From Pseudomonadota bacterium (GTDB lineage: Bacteria; Desulfobacterota; Desulfobulbia; Desulfobulbales; SURF-16), in the NCBI GenBank assembly GCA_018822545.1, contig JAHJKA010000075.1:1-49573 (forward strand): a stretch of 49,573 nucleotides of DNA, read 5' to 3'. Numbering within the stretch: position 1 is the first letter of the stretch; every line of letters begins with the position of its first letter. The translations under genes and the position numbers were made by a program. The notes beneath the pieces were generated by a model that saw only the letters and a program-made list of their open reading frames with translations, searched no databases and was not told the DNA's origin. Below are positions 35,032 through 44,386 of this stretch, one piece after another.

Positions 35032-38000
35032 CTACCCTCTCTCTTCGGTTAAAAAAGTTTGTAACTGGTCGCGGAGTCGCGCCAACTCATGCTCCAGTCT
35101 GTCGCATTCTGCCTGGGCTCCGCGCAGATCGTGCTGGCGGCCCATGATTTCCAGCCCCCGCGCTACACCATGGGCGGCAGGGGCGCATAAGGCGGCCAGT
35201 TCCACCTTCAGGGTATGGGCGCTCCGCATCAACATCTCGCTCTGTTGGGCGGTAATATGGTTTCTGATGGTAGCCAGATCAGCGGGGCCCTTATTCACCA
35301 GGATTTGGGCCAGCTCCTGCAAAAATTCCTGGTCACCATCCACCGATTTGAGGGCCTGGTCGCGCTCAAACACCGGTTGTCTGGCGAGGGGAAGGACTCT
35401 TTTGATGGTCTTGAAAAAGGCATCTTTATCCAGTGGTTTGGAGAGGTAGTCATCCATGCCGGCCTCCAAACAGCGGGCTTTATCCTCCTGAAAGGCAAAG
35501 GCGGTGAAGGCGATAATGGGGGTATGGGTGCCCAGGGAGCGTTCTTTTGCCCTGATGAGTGCCGTTGTCTCCAGGCCATCCATTTCAGGCATCTGCACAT
35601 CCATGAGGATGAAGTCAAAAGTCGTTGCGGCGAGCAGGGCAAGGGCTTGGTGGCCACTGGCGGCGACGGTTACCGTATGGCCCGCCTTTTTCAGGAGGCG
35701 GACGGTCATCTTCTGGTTTATTTCATCATCTTCAACCAGAAGGGCCTGCAGGGGCGGCATGGGGTGGGCTGCGGCCGGCAGGGCCTTTGCCTTGGCCTCC
35801 CAGGCGCGACAGCATGTTTTTTCCCCAGCCAAGGCCGCCATCACCGCCCGGTAGAGATCGTGCCGCAGCAGCGGCTTCATCAGGCAGGTCGCGGCCCCCA
35901 GCTGCCGGGCCCTGCTTACCTGTTCCCCCATCTTATCCGAGGTGAACATCATGATGATTGCTGGGGGGGCGCCATGATCGTTCGTCATGCGCGTGAGCAC
36001 CTCAAGCCCGCCCATCGGCACCATATGGCCATCAAGTAAGAGGAGATCATAGGGCTGTGAAGCCTCCCGGGCGCGCTGCAGCTCGGCCAAGGCGTCTGGG
36101 CCGCTCTCGGCCTCGGTGACCTGGATTGCCCAGGAGAGCAGGGATTCTTTGAGGATCAGGCGGCTGGTGGCATTGTCATCAATAAGGAGAGTCCTCTTGC
36201 CAGGTGCGGCCAGGGCAGGCCGGGCGGCGTTTTCTTCGTTGGCAAGGGCCCTGAAGGTGGCGGTGAAATAAAAAGTACTGCCCAGCTGCTCTGTACTCTC
36301 CAGCCATATTCGACCGCCCATGAGCTCGATAATTTTGCGGCTGATGCTGAGGCCAAGGCCGGTGCCGCCATATTTGCGGGTTGTTGAGGAATCCGCCTGG
36401 GTAAAGCTGTCAAAAATGAGGGCGCGCTTTTCAAGGGGGATGCCGATGCCGGTATCGGAGATCGCAAATTGGAGGAGGCATTCACCATTAGTGCTTCCCT
36501 GCAACTCAAGGCGAAGGAGGACCTCTCCTTGGTCGCAATATTTAACGGCATTGCCGAGGAGATTGATTAACACCTGGCGGAGGCGACACGGGTCGCCCTG
36601 CAGCCGGACCGGAATCTCTGGGCTGATCTGGCACAACAACTCAATATTTTTTTGGTGGGCCCGGACGGCCGTCACTTCACACGCCTTTTTTACCACCTCT
36701 TCAAGGTTAAAATCAATGATCTCCAGGGCCAATTTCCCGGCCTCCACCTTGGAAATATCCAGGATGTCATTGATCAATTGCAGCAGGTTTCCACCGGCCG
36801 ATTTGAAAATCCCAACATACTCATCTTGTTCCCTGGTTAATGTCGTCTCTTTCAGGATATCCGCCATACCGATAATGGCGTTTAACGGCGTCCTTATCTC
36901 ATGACTCATGGTGGCCAGGAATTCACTTTTTGCCTTACTGGCACCCGCCGCTGTTTTTTCGGCATTTCGCCGCTCATCAATCTCGCGGAGTAAATGGGTA
37001 TTTATTTTGGAGAGGGCTGAGGTGCGGTCTTTCACCCTGTTTTCCAGTTCATTGTGCGCCTCATTGAGAGAATCAATCATGGTGTTGAAGATATCGCCCA
37101 GCTCGCTGATCTCGGTGGCCCCACCCACCTCAACCTTGGTGTGGGAGAGGCCTTTTTCCTTAATGGCCTTCATCGCCTCGACAAGATTTTTTAAGGGATG
37201 AACGAGGGTTTGGCTGAAAAGAAGGGAAAGGCAGATGGCAATGACAAAGAGCGCAAGGGAGGTATATAAGATTTTCTGGCTCAGATTAACGACCGGCGCC
37301 ATGATTTCATCTTTATAGACCGAGGAGCAGATGTACCAGTCAAGGGGTGCAAAATGGGCGACGTAGGCCTCCTTCATATATCTGAAATTGTCCTTGTCAA
37401 AGGGCTTATTCCACAGATACTCCATTGGCACCTCCGGGGTCGCCGAGGCCTGGATCAGGTCATCCAAAATTCTATTGCCGGTGGAGGGATTGCGCAAGTC
37501 GGTGATATCAACCCCCTCTAAGAGGGGATGAACGAGCATTTCGCGTTTACCGTTGAAGATATAGAGATAGCCGGTGCGGCCAATGGTGATTTTGGAAAAG
37601 GTTTTCCGCAGGTTTTCCAGGATGTTACTGAGTTTGCGATCCGACTCTTTTTGGATGTCGTCAACATAGACCCCGGTGCCGATGACCCATTGCCATTCGG
37701 GGAATAGCTTGAAATAGGTGATCTTCTCAACCGGCTCGGCTGTTTGTAATTTCCGCCACCAGTACGAGTAGTAGCCTTCACCATTGTCTTTGGCTTGTTC
37801 AACCATGGGCGGCACAATGAGTTTACCGTTTACATCCGTAACGGTTGAATAGTCAATGCCATGCAGGCGGGTGTCCGGATGGGAGATGAGTACGGAGTTG
37901 TAATCGGAAATCCAGATATAATCGTTGTTGCCGAACCGGTACGACCTCAATTCCTCTAATATTTTTTTCTTAACGGTCTCTTCATCACTGGCAGTCGCCT

Positions 38001-38286
38001 TGGCATTGTCATAGGCATGGCGAAGGGTTTTCTCCTGGATGGTGATGATATCTTTGAGCTTGGTTTTATAGGCGCTCAGCATGGCATCTTCGTAAAAATG
38101 CAGGTTTTCATGCTCGCTCTCGATTTGCAACATCACCAAATGCAGGACGTTTCTGGCTAATTCTTCCTGGGCGTTGAACATGGCGGACACGACATCTTTT
38201 TGAGTCAGCAAGACAAAGGCCGTGGAGGTAATAACCAGGGTGCCGGTGATCAAGAGGAGAATGCGTGCCTTTAACGATTTCAACAA
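35032..38286 (-). CDS. Hybrid sensor histidine kinase (Cache-HAMP-HisKA-HATPase-REC-REC-Hpt)
   Basis: A 1084-residue membrane kinase. Transmembrane helices near 8-28 and 335-358 bracket a Cache sensor with NDYIWISDYNSVLISHPDTR and PEWQWVIGTGVYVDDIQ, typical of Cache_2-type small-ligand sensors. HAMP lies at about 360-415 and HisKA at about 455-520 (phospho-His in MSHEIRTPLNAI, near 461). HATPase has DTGIGIP and GTGLGLSI. Receiver 1 is near 697-815 (LLIDDNATS; the usual LLDxxMP appears as LLDGHMVPMGG), receiver 2 near 849-965 (VEDDEINQ...LMDVQMPEMDG), and a final Hpt-like domain has HTLK near 1023. It is the cognate kinase of the adjacent sigma-54 regulator by position. The signal is probably a small extracellular molecule; identity unknown. 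Confidence 0.92.
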   Translation of the reverse strand: MLKSLKARILLLITGTLVITSTAFVLLTQKDVVSAMFNAQEELARNVLHLVMLQIESEHENLHFYEDAMLSAYKTKLKDIITIQEKTLRHAYDNAKATASDEETVKKKILEELRSYRFGNNDYIWISDYNSVLISHPDTRLHGIDYSTVTDVNGKLIVPPMVEQAKDNGEGYYSYWWRKLQTAEPVEKITYFKLFPEWQWVIGTGVYVDDIQKESDRKLSNILENLRKTFSKITIGRTGYLYIFNGKREMLVHPLLEGVDITDLRNPSTGNRILDDLIQASATPEVPMEYLWNKPFDKDNFRYMKEAYVAHFAPLDWYICSSVYKDEIMAPVVNLSQKILYTSLALFVIAICLSLLFSQTLVHPLKNLVEAMKAIKEKGLSHTKVEVGGATEISELGDIFNTMIDSLNEAHNELENRVKDRTSALSKINTHLLREIDERRNAEKTAAGASKAKSEFLATMSHEIRTPLNAIIGMADILKETTLTREQDEYVGIFKSAGGNLLQLINDILDISKVEAGKLALEIIDFNLEEVVKKACEVTAVRAHQKNIELLCQISPEIPVRLQGDPCRLRQVLINLLGNAVKYCDQGEVLLRLELQGSTNGECLLQFAISDTGIGIPLEKRALIFDSFTQADSSTTRKYGGTGLGLSISRKIIELMGGRIWLESTEQLGSTFYFTATFRALANEENAARPALAAPGKRTLLIDDNATSRLILKESLLSWAIQVTEAESGPDALAELQRAREASQPYDLLLLDGHMVPMGGLEVLTRMTNDHGAPPAIIMMFTSDKMGEQVSRARQLGAATCLMKPLLRHDLYRAVMAALAGEKTCCRAWEAKAKALPAAAHPMPPLQALLVEDDEINQKMTVRLLKKAGHTVTVAASGHQALALLAATTFDFILMDVQMPEMDGLETTALIRAKERSLGTHTPIIAFTAFAFQEDKARCLEAGMDDYLSKPLDKDAFFKTIKRVLPLARQPVFERDQALKSVDGDQEFLQELAQILVNKGPADLATIRNHITAQQSEMLMRSAHTLKVELAALCAPAAHGVARGLEIMGRQHDLRGAQAECDRLEHELARLRDQLQTFLTEERG

Positions 38287-38363
38287 AGTTTACTCCCTCC
38301 AACGGTGGCAATGGCAGAAGTCCTTGGCGCCTGGGTATGGTGTTCTGGCTTGCAGGCGTTTAA

Positions 38364-38454
38364 CCAGGGCGGGAGGTGTTCGAGCCCTGGCGCCGCCGCA
38401 TTTTTCCGGCCAGCCACCGGCGTACGGGCACGGCAGAGGGTTCGCTGCCGTGCC
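38364..38454 (-). other. Two strong hairpins between sucrose synthase and kinase genes
   Basis: CCAGGGC (38364-38370) pairs with GCCCTGG (38384-38390), and GGCACGGCAG (38427-38436) pairs perfectly with CTGCCGTGCC (38445-38454); both contain TTCG in the loop. They lie in the 392-bp gap (38287-38678) that holds no supported gene. They may end the sucrose synthase transcript, act as a kinase leader, or be a small RNA. No T-run adjoins them. Confidence 0.45.
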
Positions 38455-38678
38455 AGACCAAGAACGGCAACCTGCGTATTTGCTGGTTGCTTATGATTAA
38501 GGTTGGGTGAGCTGTGGTGCCGGAGCCAGCAATTATGCACGCTCCTGACCTTGTTCCTTTTCCTGGCAGCGTTTATCATCATGCCGATCACAACCTTGCC
38601 TATAGTTACCCTCTTCGGAGGCAAGGCGCAAATGGTGATCGCTGCCGGGACAAATTTATCACTTTTCAGAACAAGACG

Positions 38679-41072
38679 TTATTGGCGCGGAGGCTTCTCA
38701 ATGGCGGCGGCCAGGGGTCTGAACTGGAGGTGGTAGAGCATTTCCAGGTAGCGGCTGGTTTCCTGGCGGTCGAGGTTGGTGGCGAATTTCCAGAAGCCGT
38801 AGATGCAGGTCAGCGACAGCAAGCGCTTGGCGTAGCGTTTCCAGGTATAATGGCTCTGCACCCGGTTGATGGCGCCCTCGGACAGGGCGTGCCAATGTTC
38901 CGGCTCACTTTCACAGCGGCTAAAGAAATCTGCAATAATATCGGCGGCCTGGTCGCCGTGATTGGGGTTGATATGGAAGCCGGACACGCCGTTTTCGATG
39001 ATCTCAAGGGGGCCGCCGTAACTGGTGGCAAAGGTGGGCAGGCCCGAGGCCATGGCCTCGATCACCGTCAGACCAAAGGCCTCGAAAAAGGCGGGTTGGA
39101 TAAAGGCGGAGCGGCGGTCGGCCAGATAGCGGTAAAGCTCGCCGGTGAGGTTTTTGTCCAGGCGCATGCCCAACCAGCGCACCTGGCCGTCCAGACCATG
39201 CTCATCAAAGAGGGCGTGCATGCGCAGGATCTGGGCGCGTTCCTCGTTATCGGCGGAGTTGTCCGGATTGACGGTGCCGCAGATGAGCAGCAGGTTGGTC
39301 TGTTCCCGCAAGCGCGGGTTGCCGGCATACCACTCCACCAGGCCGGTGAGGTTCTTGATATGGTCGAGGCGGGCCATGGAGAAGATGAGCGGCTTATCCT
39401 GGTCGACAAGCACCCCGCGGCTCTCGGCCCGGCCACCGCCAAAGACCAGGTCGTCAAGCTCAGTATGCAGGCCGGTCAGGCGCCTCTCCGTGTCGGAATA
39501 AGGGAAATAGACCTCGGCATCGGCGCCGGGCGAGACGATATTGAACTTGGGGTCAAAGACATTGATGCCGCTCACCACCCGTTGCAGGCCCGGCATGGTA
39601 AAGGCGGAGTAACTCTCATACTGGCCCACCATGTTGTCGCTGCCGGCAATCTCCTGGTAGGTGCTGGTGATAATGAAATCGGCGGCGTTCATGGCGATGA
39701 GATCGGCGGTGAACTGGCAGGAAAAATGGTACTGCTCCTCCATCTCTTGCCAGTACAGGGCGGAGTAGAGATATTTGGTCTTTTCCAGGGCGTGGGCAAT
39801 GGTGCATTGAGTGACACCCAGGCGCAGGGCCATGAGGGTGGCCACCAGATTGCCGTCCGAGTAATTGCCGATGATCAGATCGGGCCGCCTCCCCAGGCGG
39901 GCCATGACCTCGCGCTCCGCCTCCAGGGAGAAGCGTTCCAGATAGGGCCAGACCTCAAAGCGGGAGATCCACTGGGGGATGACGGCGCCATCCTTGGAGC
40001 GGAAGGGGATCCGGACAATCTTGACATTCTTGGTGCCGCTGACCTTCTCCTCCGGCTGATTGCAGGTGGTGTCGCCAGCCTCGGGCAGCAGGCGGGTGAG
40101 GATGATGATCTGCGGCTCAATATCCAGGCCCTGTTCATAGATGCGGCTGCGCATCTCCTTTTCCAGGGCCCGCACCTGATCAAGGATGTAGACCACCTGG
40201 CCGCCGGTATCAGGCAGGCCGAGGACGTTTTCCTGGCCGAAATAGCCGTGCGGCGAGAGGATGACTATGTTGAAGATCATGGGGATGCGGCTGAAAAACT
40301 GCTCCAGGGCACCATGATCCGGGGCCTCCAGGATGTCGGCCAGCAGGCTGAAACTGTCGATAATGCGATCGACCCGGCGGCCCCAGCCCGGCTCAAAGCC
40401 CATGGCCTGTAGGCTGCTGCTGACCTCCTGCCAGGTGGCATCGTCCGGCTGGCCGACCAGGAAATCCATGCCGGTGCGCAGGGCCTGCTGGAGGCCGGTC
40501 ATGTTTTTGATGGTGTCATTGATCATAAAGGGTATGCCGCCATAGCCATGCACCTTGAGAAAGGAGAGGATGAGTTCATCACCCTTGGCCAGGTCGTGAC
40601 CCAGGCGGCTGGAAAAACGGCGGTTGAGAAACTCGACGCCATGGCCGATGGAGCGGGTCTGGGTCATCTTGGGGAAGTGGCGCTCAAAGGGGGTGAGGTC
40701 AATCTCCAGGATACGGAAACCTGGGTCGCTGGTGACCAGGCTCTCTTTAAAAAAGAGAAACTGCGAGGCCGAAACCTCATCCAGGGTCATGGCCTCGAAG
40801 TGGAAGCGCAGATAATGCCAGTGGGCCACCCGGGGCCGAACATCAAGATAGAGCCAGGGCGAGACCAGGGCGGCCTCCTGGGTATGGGCAATGGCCTCGG
40901 CCAGGGGGGAGTCAAGGAGGCTGGTGTTGTCCGTTTCGTTGCAGTACAGGGTGAATTCGTCCCAGAGATCGGTGCGCAGCATCAGGTTTTTGCCGGTTTC
41001 CTGGAAGCGGCGAAACAGGCTGTAGACGGCATCACGGTTGTCCTGGATATAATCCATCAGGTTATCGATCAT
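38679..41072 (-). CDS. Sucrose synthase
   Basis: A 797-residue GT4 retaining glycosyltransferase of the length of bacterial and plant sucrose synthases. The first 270 residues are the regulatory/N-terminal region (start [12 protein letters not shown]). The GT-B core shows [20 protein letters not shown] at the sugar site, [19 protein letters not shown] (donor loop) and [20 protein letters not shown] with the E-X7-E motif. It reversibly converts sucrose + NDP into NDP-glucose + fructose, feeding glycogen or polysaccharide from sucrose. The start at 41072 is where homology begins; the frame continues 39 codons upstream without conservation. Divergent from a fructokinase gene that would use the released fructose. 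Confidence 0.93.
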   Translation of the reverse strand: MIDNLMDYIQDNRDAVYSLFRRFQETGKNLMLRTDLWDEFTLYCNETDNTSLLDSPLAEAIAHTQEAALVSPWLYLDVRPRVAHWHYLRFHFEAMTLDEVSASQFLFFKESLVTSDPGFRILEIDLTPFERHFPKMTQTRSIGHGVEFLNRRFSSRLGHDLAKGDELILSFLKVHGYGGIPFMINDTIKNMTGLQQALRTGMDFLVGQPDDATWQEVSSSLQAMGFEPGWGRRVDRIIDSFSLLADILEAPDHGALEQFFSRIPMIFNIVILSPHGYFGQENVLGLPDTGGQVVYILDQVRALEKEMRSRIYEQGLDIEPQIIILTRLLPEAGDTTCNQPEEKVSGTKNVKIVRIPFRSKDGAVIPQWISRFEVWPYLERFSLEAEREVMARLGRRPDLIIGNYSDGNLVATLMALRLGVTQCTIAHALEKTKYLYSALYWQEMEEQYHFSCQFTADLIAMNAADFIITSTYQEIAGSDNMVGQYESYSAFTMPGLQRVVSGINVFDPKFNIVSPGADAEVYFPYSDTERRLTGLHTELDDLVFGGGRAESRGVLVDQDKPLIFSMARLDHIKNLTGLVEWYAGNPRLREQTNLLLICGTVNPDNSADNEERAQILRMHALFDEHGLDGQVRWLGMRLDKNLTGELYRYLADRRSAFIQPAFFEAFGLTVIEAMASGLPTFATSYGGPLEIIENGVSGFHINPNHGDQAADIIADFFSRCESEPEHWHALSEGAINRVQSHYTWKRYAKRLLSLTCIYGFWKFATNLDRQETSRYLEMLYHLQFRPLAAAIEKPPRQ

Positions 41073-41201
41073 GGCTTTTCCTTGATTTTGAAGGGCGATA
41101 AAGGGGCAATAGTTCCAGTTTTTGCTATCTGGATTCAGTTGGCTTATACTTATTACGTTGATGTTGCTGCATGTGACAAAACAATACAAATATCATTTCA
41201 C

Positions 41202-41271
41202 CACAAAGACACAGAGAGCACAAAGGGCTAACGGTTTTTTTGCCTTTCTTTGTGCTCTCTGTGCCTTTGTG
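41202..41271. repeat. Long inverted repeat (CACAAAGACACAGAGAGC type)
   Basis: Bases 41202-41225 and 41248-41271 are 24-bp inverted copies with one mismatch, separated by 22 bases. They occupy the 266-bp spacer between the divergent sucrose synthase and fructokinase genes. The sequence style is that of dispersed palindromes common in Deltaproteobacteria. It could form a cruciform or an mRNA hairpin in the fructokinase leader. Confidence 0.7.
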
Positions 41272-41338
41272 TTTATGTGTGCTTAAGTGAAGGGTCTTCT
41301 TTTAGACTAGCAAAAAGTTTCCCGTGAAGGTAGGGCTT

Positions 41339-42205
41339 ATGGCAAAAGATTTGATTGTTTCCATTGGTGAGATCGTCTGGGACCAGTTTCCCGCAAGAAG
41401 CGTTCTGGGCGGGGCGCCCCTGAACGTGGCCTATCATCTCCAGGCCCGGGGCCTGCCGGTGCTGGTGGCAAGCCGGATCGGTGCTGATGATCTGGGCCGC
41501 CAGACTCTGGCCCGGATCAAGGACATCGGCCTGGTCGTGGACGCCATCCAGATTGATGATCACCTGCCCACCGGCCGGGTGGTGGTGACGGTGGACAGCA
41601 ATAATGAGCCCCATTTTGATATCGAAAAACCTGCGGCCTGGGACCATATTGAGGCGGCTGAGGTGGAAAAGGTCGTGGCTGGCCGTCCCTTTCATCTGGT
41701 GTGCGGCACTCTGGCCCAGCGCGATCCGGAGAGCCGGGCCACCATTCGCCGTCTTTGGTCGCAAGCTACCACCATCTTTTATGATGTCAACCTGCGGCCG
41801 CCCTTCACCGCCATGGATCATGTCAGGGAATCACTGCAGGCGGCCCAGGTGGTGAAGGTCAACAGTGAAGAGCTGGCCATCTTGAATGGCACTCTGGTCG
41901 GTAAACAGGGTAGTGAAGAGGAGGTGGCCGCCGCCCTGCTTGCCGCCTTTGGTCTCAGGTTGCTGGCCGTGACCCGGGGCAGTGAGGGAGCTCTGCTGGT
42001 AAGTCCGGAGACATGCGTTATTCACCCGGGTTTCAAGGTCGTTGTTGCCGACACCGTGGGCAGCGGCGATGCCTTTTTCTCGGGTATTATTGCCGGATAT
42101 CTTACTGGTGTTGATCTGCAGAACTGTATCACGGAGGCCAACCGTCTCGGTTCCTATGTGGCCTCCAGACCCGGGGCGACACCGGACTATCCTGCAGGAA
42201 ATTAA
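41339..42205 (+). CDS. PfkB-family fructokinase
   Basis: A 288-residue ribokinase-fold sugar kinase. The N-terminal IVSIGEIVWDQFP and GGAPLNVAYHLQARG (substrate site) are fructokinase-like. The C-terminal anion-hole motif DTVGSGDAFFSG carries the catalytic Asp244. It should phosphorylate fructose to fructose 6-phosphate with ATP. The position opposite sucrose synthase, which releases fructose, supports fructose as substrate over ribose or other sugars. The ATG at 41339 with AAGG eight bases upstream is preferred to the GTG five codons earlier. Confidence 0.88.
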   Translation: MAKDLIVSIGEIVWDQFPARSVLGGAPLNVAYHLQARGLPVLVASRIGADDLGRQTLARIKDIGLVVDAIQIDDHLPTGRVVVTVDSNNEPHFDIEKPAAWDHIEAAEVEKVVAGRPFHLVCGTLAQRDPESRATIRRLWSQATTIFYDVNLRPPFTAMDHVRESLQAAQVVKVNSEELAILNGTLVGKQGSEEEVAAALLAAFGLRLLAVTRGSEGALLVSPETCVIHPGFKVVVADTVGSGDAFFSGIIAGYLTGVDLQNCITEANRLGSYVASRPGATPDYPAGN

Positions 42206-42255
42206 TGTTTTTTTAAAATAATTTAGGGTAAGGAGAGAGAGTGACGGATCAAGGC

Positions 42256-42297
42256 GAGGTCTTTTTTCTCTGTTAACGAACAGGGGGAAGAGGCCTC
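42256..42297 (+). promoter_or_regulatory. 19-bp RNA hairpin in the hemC leader
   Basis: Bases 42256-42274 pair with 42279-42297 without a bulge around the loop AACG. Five of the 19 pairs are G-U, so the fold makes sense for RNA of the plus strand only. It ends 36 bases before the hemC ATG and has no T-run, so it is more likely a leader, processing or translation element than a terminator. It may also stabilise the 3' end of the fructokinase message. Confidence 0.55.
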
Positions 42298-42333
42298 CTG
42301 CTAGAGATACTTCTTAAAGGGGTTTTGCGAAGA

Positions 42334-43278
42334 ATGACGACGATAACCATCGGTTCCAGAAAGAGTCAACTGGCTATGTGGCAGACCTATTATGTTGAGG
42401 AAAAGCTCAAGGCCGCCGGCATTGAAACAAAGATCATCACCATGGAGACCAAGGGCGACAAAATCCTTAACACCTCCATTGCCAAGATCGGTTCCAAGGG
42501 CGTGTTCACCGAGGAGCTCGAAGAAAAGCTTGCCGACGGCACCCTTGATATTGCCGTGCATAGTGCCAAAGATATGCCCTCCCTGTTGCCTGAGGGTTTT
42601 GAGCTTATTGCCTTTACCGATCGGGAGAAGGCCAATGATGTGGTGCTCAGCCATAAGCCGGCTCTTTCCCTTGTCGATACTGGCAAAAAAATTGTCCTCG
42701 GCACCTCATCAGTGCGGCGGCGGGCTCTGCTTGCCCTCCACTATCCCCATGTTGAGACCGTGGATATCCGCGGTAACCTGCAGACCCGGATCAAGAAGAT
42801 GAAGGAAGGCCTCTGTGACGGCATCATGCTGGCTTATGCCGGGGTCCATCGCATGGAGCTTGGCAAGATGATCGTCCACACCTTTCCGGAGGAGCAGTTT
42901 GTGCCGCCGGTGGGCCAGGGCTGCGTCGCCATTGAGGCCTATGCTGGCTTGAGTCAGGAGAAGAGGGATCTGGTTCGCGCCTGCCTGAATAATACCGAAA
43001 GTGAGGCGCGTTTGCTGGCTGAGCGCGGCTTCCTGCGCAAGCTTGAGGGCGGCTGCTCCATCCCGGCCTTTGCCCTGGCCACTCTAAACGGCAATGAGCT
43101 CACTCTGACCGCCGGTCTGGTCAGTCTCGACGGCAAGAAAAATATCCGCGCCACCCTCTGCGGCCCCAAGGCCGAGGCGGCCCGCATTGGCAAGGAACTC
43201 GGCACCAAGATTCTTGCTGACGGCGGTAAGGAAGTGTTGGCTGAGATTCGTCGTCAGCAGGCCGCTGACCTGGCCTAG
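42334..43278 (+). CDS. hemC: Porphobilinogen deaminase (hydroxymethylbilane synthase)
   Basis: A 314-residue cytosolic enzyme joining four porphobilinogen units into hydroxymethylbilane, the precursor of siroheme and heme. Visible motifs are IGSRKSQLAMWQ at the N-terminus, HSAKDMPS (about 76-83), GTSSVRRRALL (about 125-135) and LEGGCSIPAFALA, in which Cys241 holds the dipyrromethane cofactor (E. coli Cys242). The ATG at 42334 fits homology; a TTG three codons earlier is less likely. It supplies tetrapyrrole for enzymes such as the siroheme reductase in this window. A 19-bp leader hairpin precedes it. Confidence 0.95.
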   Translation: MTTITIGSRKSQLAMWQTYYVEEKLKAAGIETKIITMETKGDKILNTSIAKIGSKGVFTEELEEKLADGTLDIAVHSAKDMPSLLPEGFELIAFTDREKANDVVLSHKPALSLVDTGKKIVLGTSSVRRRALLALHYPHVETVDIRGNLQTRIKKMKEGLCDGIMLAYAGVHRMELGKMIVHTFPEEQFVPPVGQGCVAIEAYAGLSQEKRDLVRACLNNTESEARLLAERGFLRKLEGGCSIPAFALATLNGNELTLTAGLVSLDGKKNIRATLCGPKAEAARIGKELGTKILADGGKEVLAEIRRQQAADLA

Positions 43279-43320
43279 ATCATCTTCTGTACATAACGCG
43301 GATTTTCTCTCTGCTTTCTG

Positions 43321-43344
43321 CCCCACCTCTTTTCAGGGGTGGGG
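43321..43344 (+). terminator. GC-rich hairpin after hemC
   Basis: CCCCACC (43321-43327) pairs with GGTGGGG (43338-43344), extendable by two pairs. It lies 43 bp past the hemC stop and is followed by a pyrimidine-rich tract (not a clean T-run). The 359-bp gap 43279-43637 otherwise holds only the promoter/operator described next. Confidence 0.55.
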
Positions 43345-43557
43345 TATTCTCCTTCCCCTTTCTCCCTTCCCTTCCCTTTTTTTCTTTTCATTCCTTTCCT
43401 GTTCCAGGTTGTCCATGGGGCCACCTTTTGGTTTTTTTATCCGTCCGAAAATGCGAAAAAAATATTGATGCGAACAATGAGCAGTTGAAGGTCATCGGCA
43501 AGCAAGGATCAATACGGTGTTAATGCTTGATCTGCAAGGGGGCAGCGAGCCGCAGCT

Positions 43558-43589
43558 TGACAAATTGCTACAATATTGTATTGTACAAA
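43558..43589 (+). promoter_or_regulatory. Promoter with two overlapping palindromes (probable MarR autoregulatory operator)
   Basis: TTGACA at 43558-43563 is a perfect -35; TATTGT at 43580-43585 (16-base spacer) is a fair -10. TACAATATTGTA (43570-43581) is a perfect 12-bp palindrome over the spacer, and TTGTACAA (43582-43589) a perfect 8-bp palindrome over the -10. This is where a MarR repressor would block polymerase. The MarR gene starts 50 bp downstream. Confidence 0.6.
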
Positions 43590-43637
43590 TATATTTTATG
43601 GAAACGTATTGGCGTAGGAAGAGGAGGAAAAATCGAA

Positions 43638-44171
43638 ATGGATGACGGAGGCGAACCCCGGCTGCAGCTGCAAAACAAAGAAGATGATCCACGTTTTGTT
43701 CGCTTCCAAACAATTCTCAAAGATTTTCGGATCATCTTTCGTTCGGTACAGGCCCACTCCCGGTGGGTAGAAAAGGAATCGGGACTCTCTGCCGCGCAGT
43801 TATGGATGATGTGGGAGTTGTTCAATGAACCGGGGCTGACGGTCTCCGGTCTTGCCCATGTCCTTTCGATTCATCAGTCCACCTGTAGTAACATGCTGGA
43901 TAAAATTCAGAAGAAAGAGCTGGTCTCCCGAGATCGTTCCCTTGATGACCAACGGGTCGTCCGTCTCTATCTCACAGAAAAAGGCTCGACTTTACTGGCG
44001 AAGGCGCCACGCCCGGCCCAAGGGACATTAACCGATGTTTTACTCCGTTTGCCTGATAAGGTTTTGGGCGAGTTGGAATCGGGGCTTAACCAATTTATTG
44101 ATGCCCTGAAGATCGTCGACGAAAAAGCCGGCATGATGCCGATTACCGAAGACAAAGAACATTTCAAATAA
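43638..44171 (+). CDS. MarR-family transcriptional regulator (possibly EctR-like)
   Basis: A 177-residue winged helix-turn-helix protein. LSAAQLWMMWELFNEPGLTV begins the DNA-binding region, SGLAHVLSIHQSTCSNMLDK is the helix-turn-helix, and RDRSLDDQRVVRLYLTEKG is the beta-wing with the conserved D-x-R. MarR dimers bind palindromes and usually repress themselves and neighbours; two palindromes cover the gene's own promoter. MarR-type EctR regulators are known upstream of ectABC-ask in halophilic methylotrophs, and ectA lies 3 kb downstream here, so the same role is plausible but unproven. The ATG has GAGGAGG upstream; the frame's 37 earlier codons overlap the promoter and are not translated. 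Confidence 0.83.
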   Translation: MDDGGEPRLQLQNKEDDPRFVRFQTILKDFRIIFRSVQAHSRWVEKESGLSAAQLWMMWELFNEPGLTVSGLAHVLSIHQSTCSNMLDKIQKKELVSRDRSLDDQRVVRLYLTEKGSTLLAKAPRPAQGTLTDVLLRLPDKVLGELESGLNQFIDALKIVDEKAGMMPITEDKEHFK

Positions 44172-44214
44172 CTCTGAGGGGTACTCTCCCTCATTGAGGT
44201 TGTCGGAGAGCCCC

Positions 44215-44267
44215 CTTCACCAGGGCGAGATCATCGGCGATACCTCTTCACCAGGGACGATTGTCCC
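44215..44267. repeat. Short direct repeat and hairpin between MarR and SH3 genes
   Basis: CTTCACCAGGG occurs at 44215-44225 and again at 44246-44256, 31 bp apart (three helical turns). GGGAC/GTCCC (44254-44267) makes a 5-bp hairpin at the second copy. They may be regulator sites or chance. Confidence 0.3.
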
Positions 44268-44386
44268 CTTGTTTATGTGGTCACTCATCACCGACAGGTA
44301 ACTGCTGTTGGGAGTCTTTGTTTTCTTCCATGCCTGTGTTGGCTCACAAGGGGATCATTTTTGAGCTTAATTCAAGGAGCTAGGCA

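Noticed and set aside
38376..38392. GTTCGAGCCC resembling a tRNA T-arm
   Set aside because: No acceptor, D-arm or anticodon stem could be folded around it.
38514..40412. 632-codon plus-strand open frame opposite sucrose synthase
   Set aside because: It lies antisense to a clear full-length sucrose synthase gene; the high-GC complementary strand stays open by codon bias, and the translation shows no known fold or signal.
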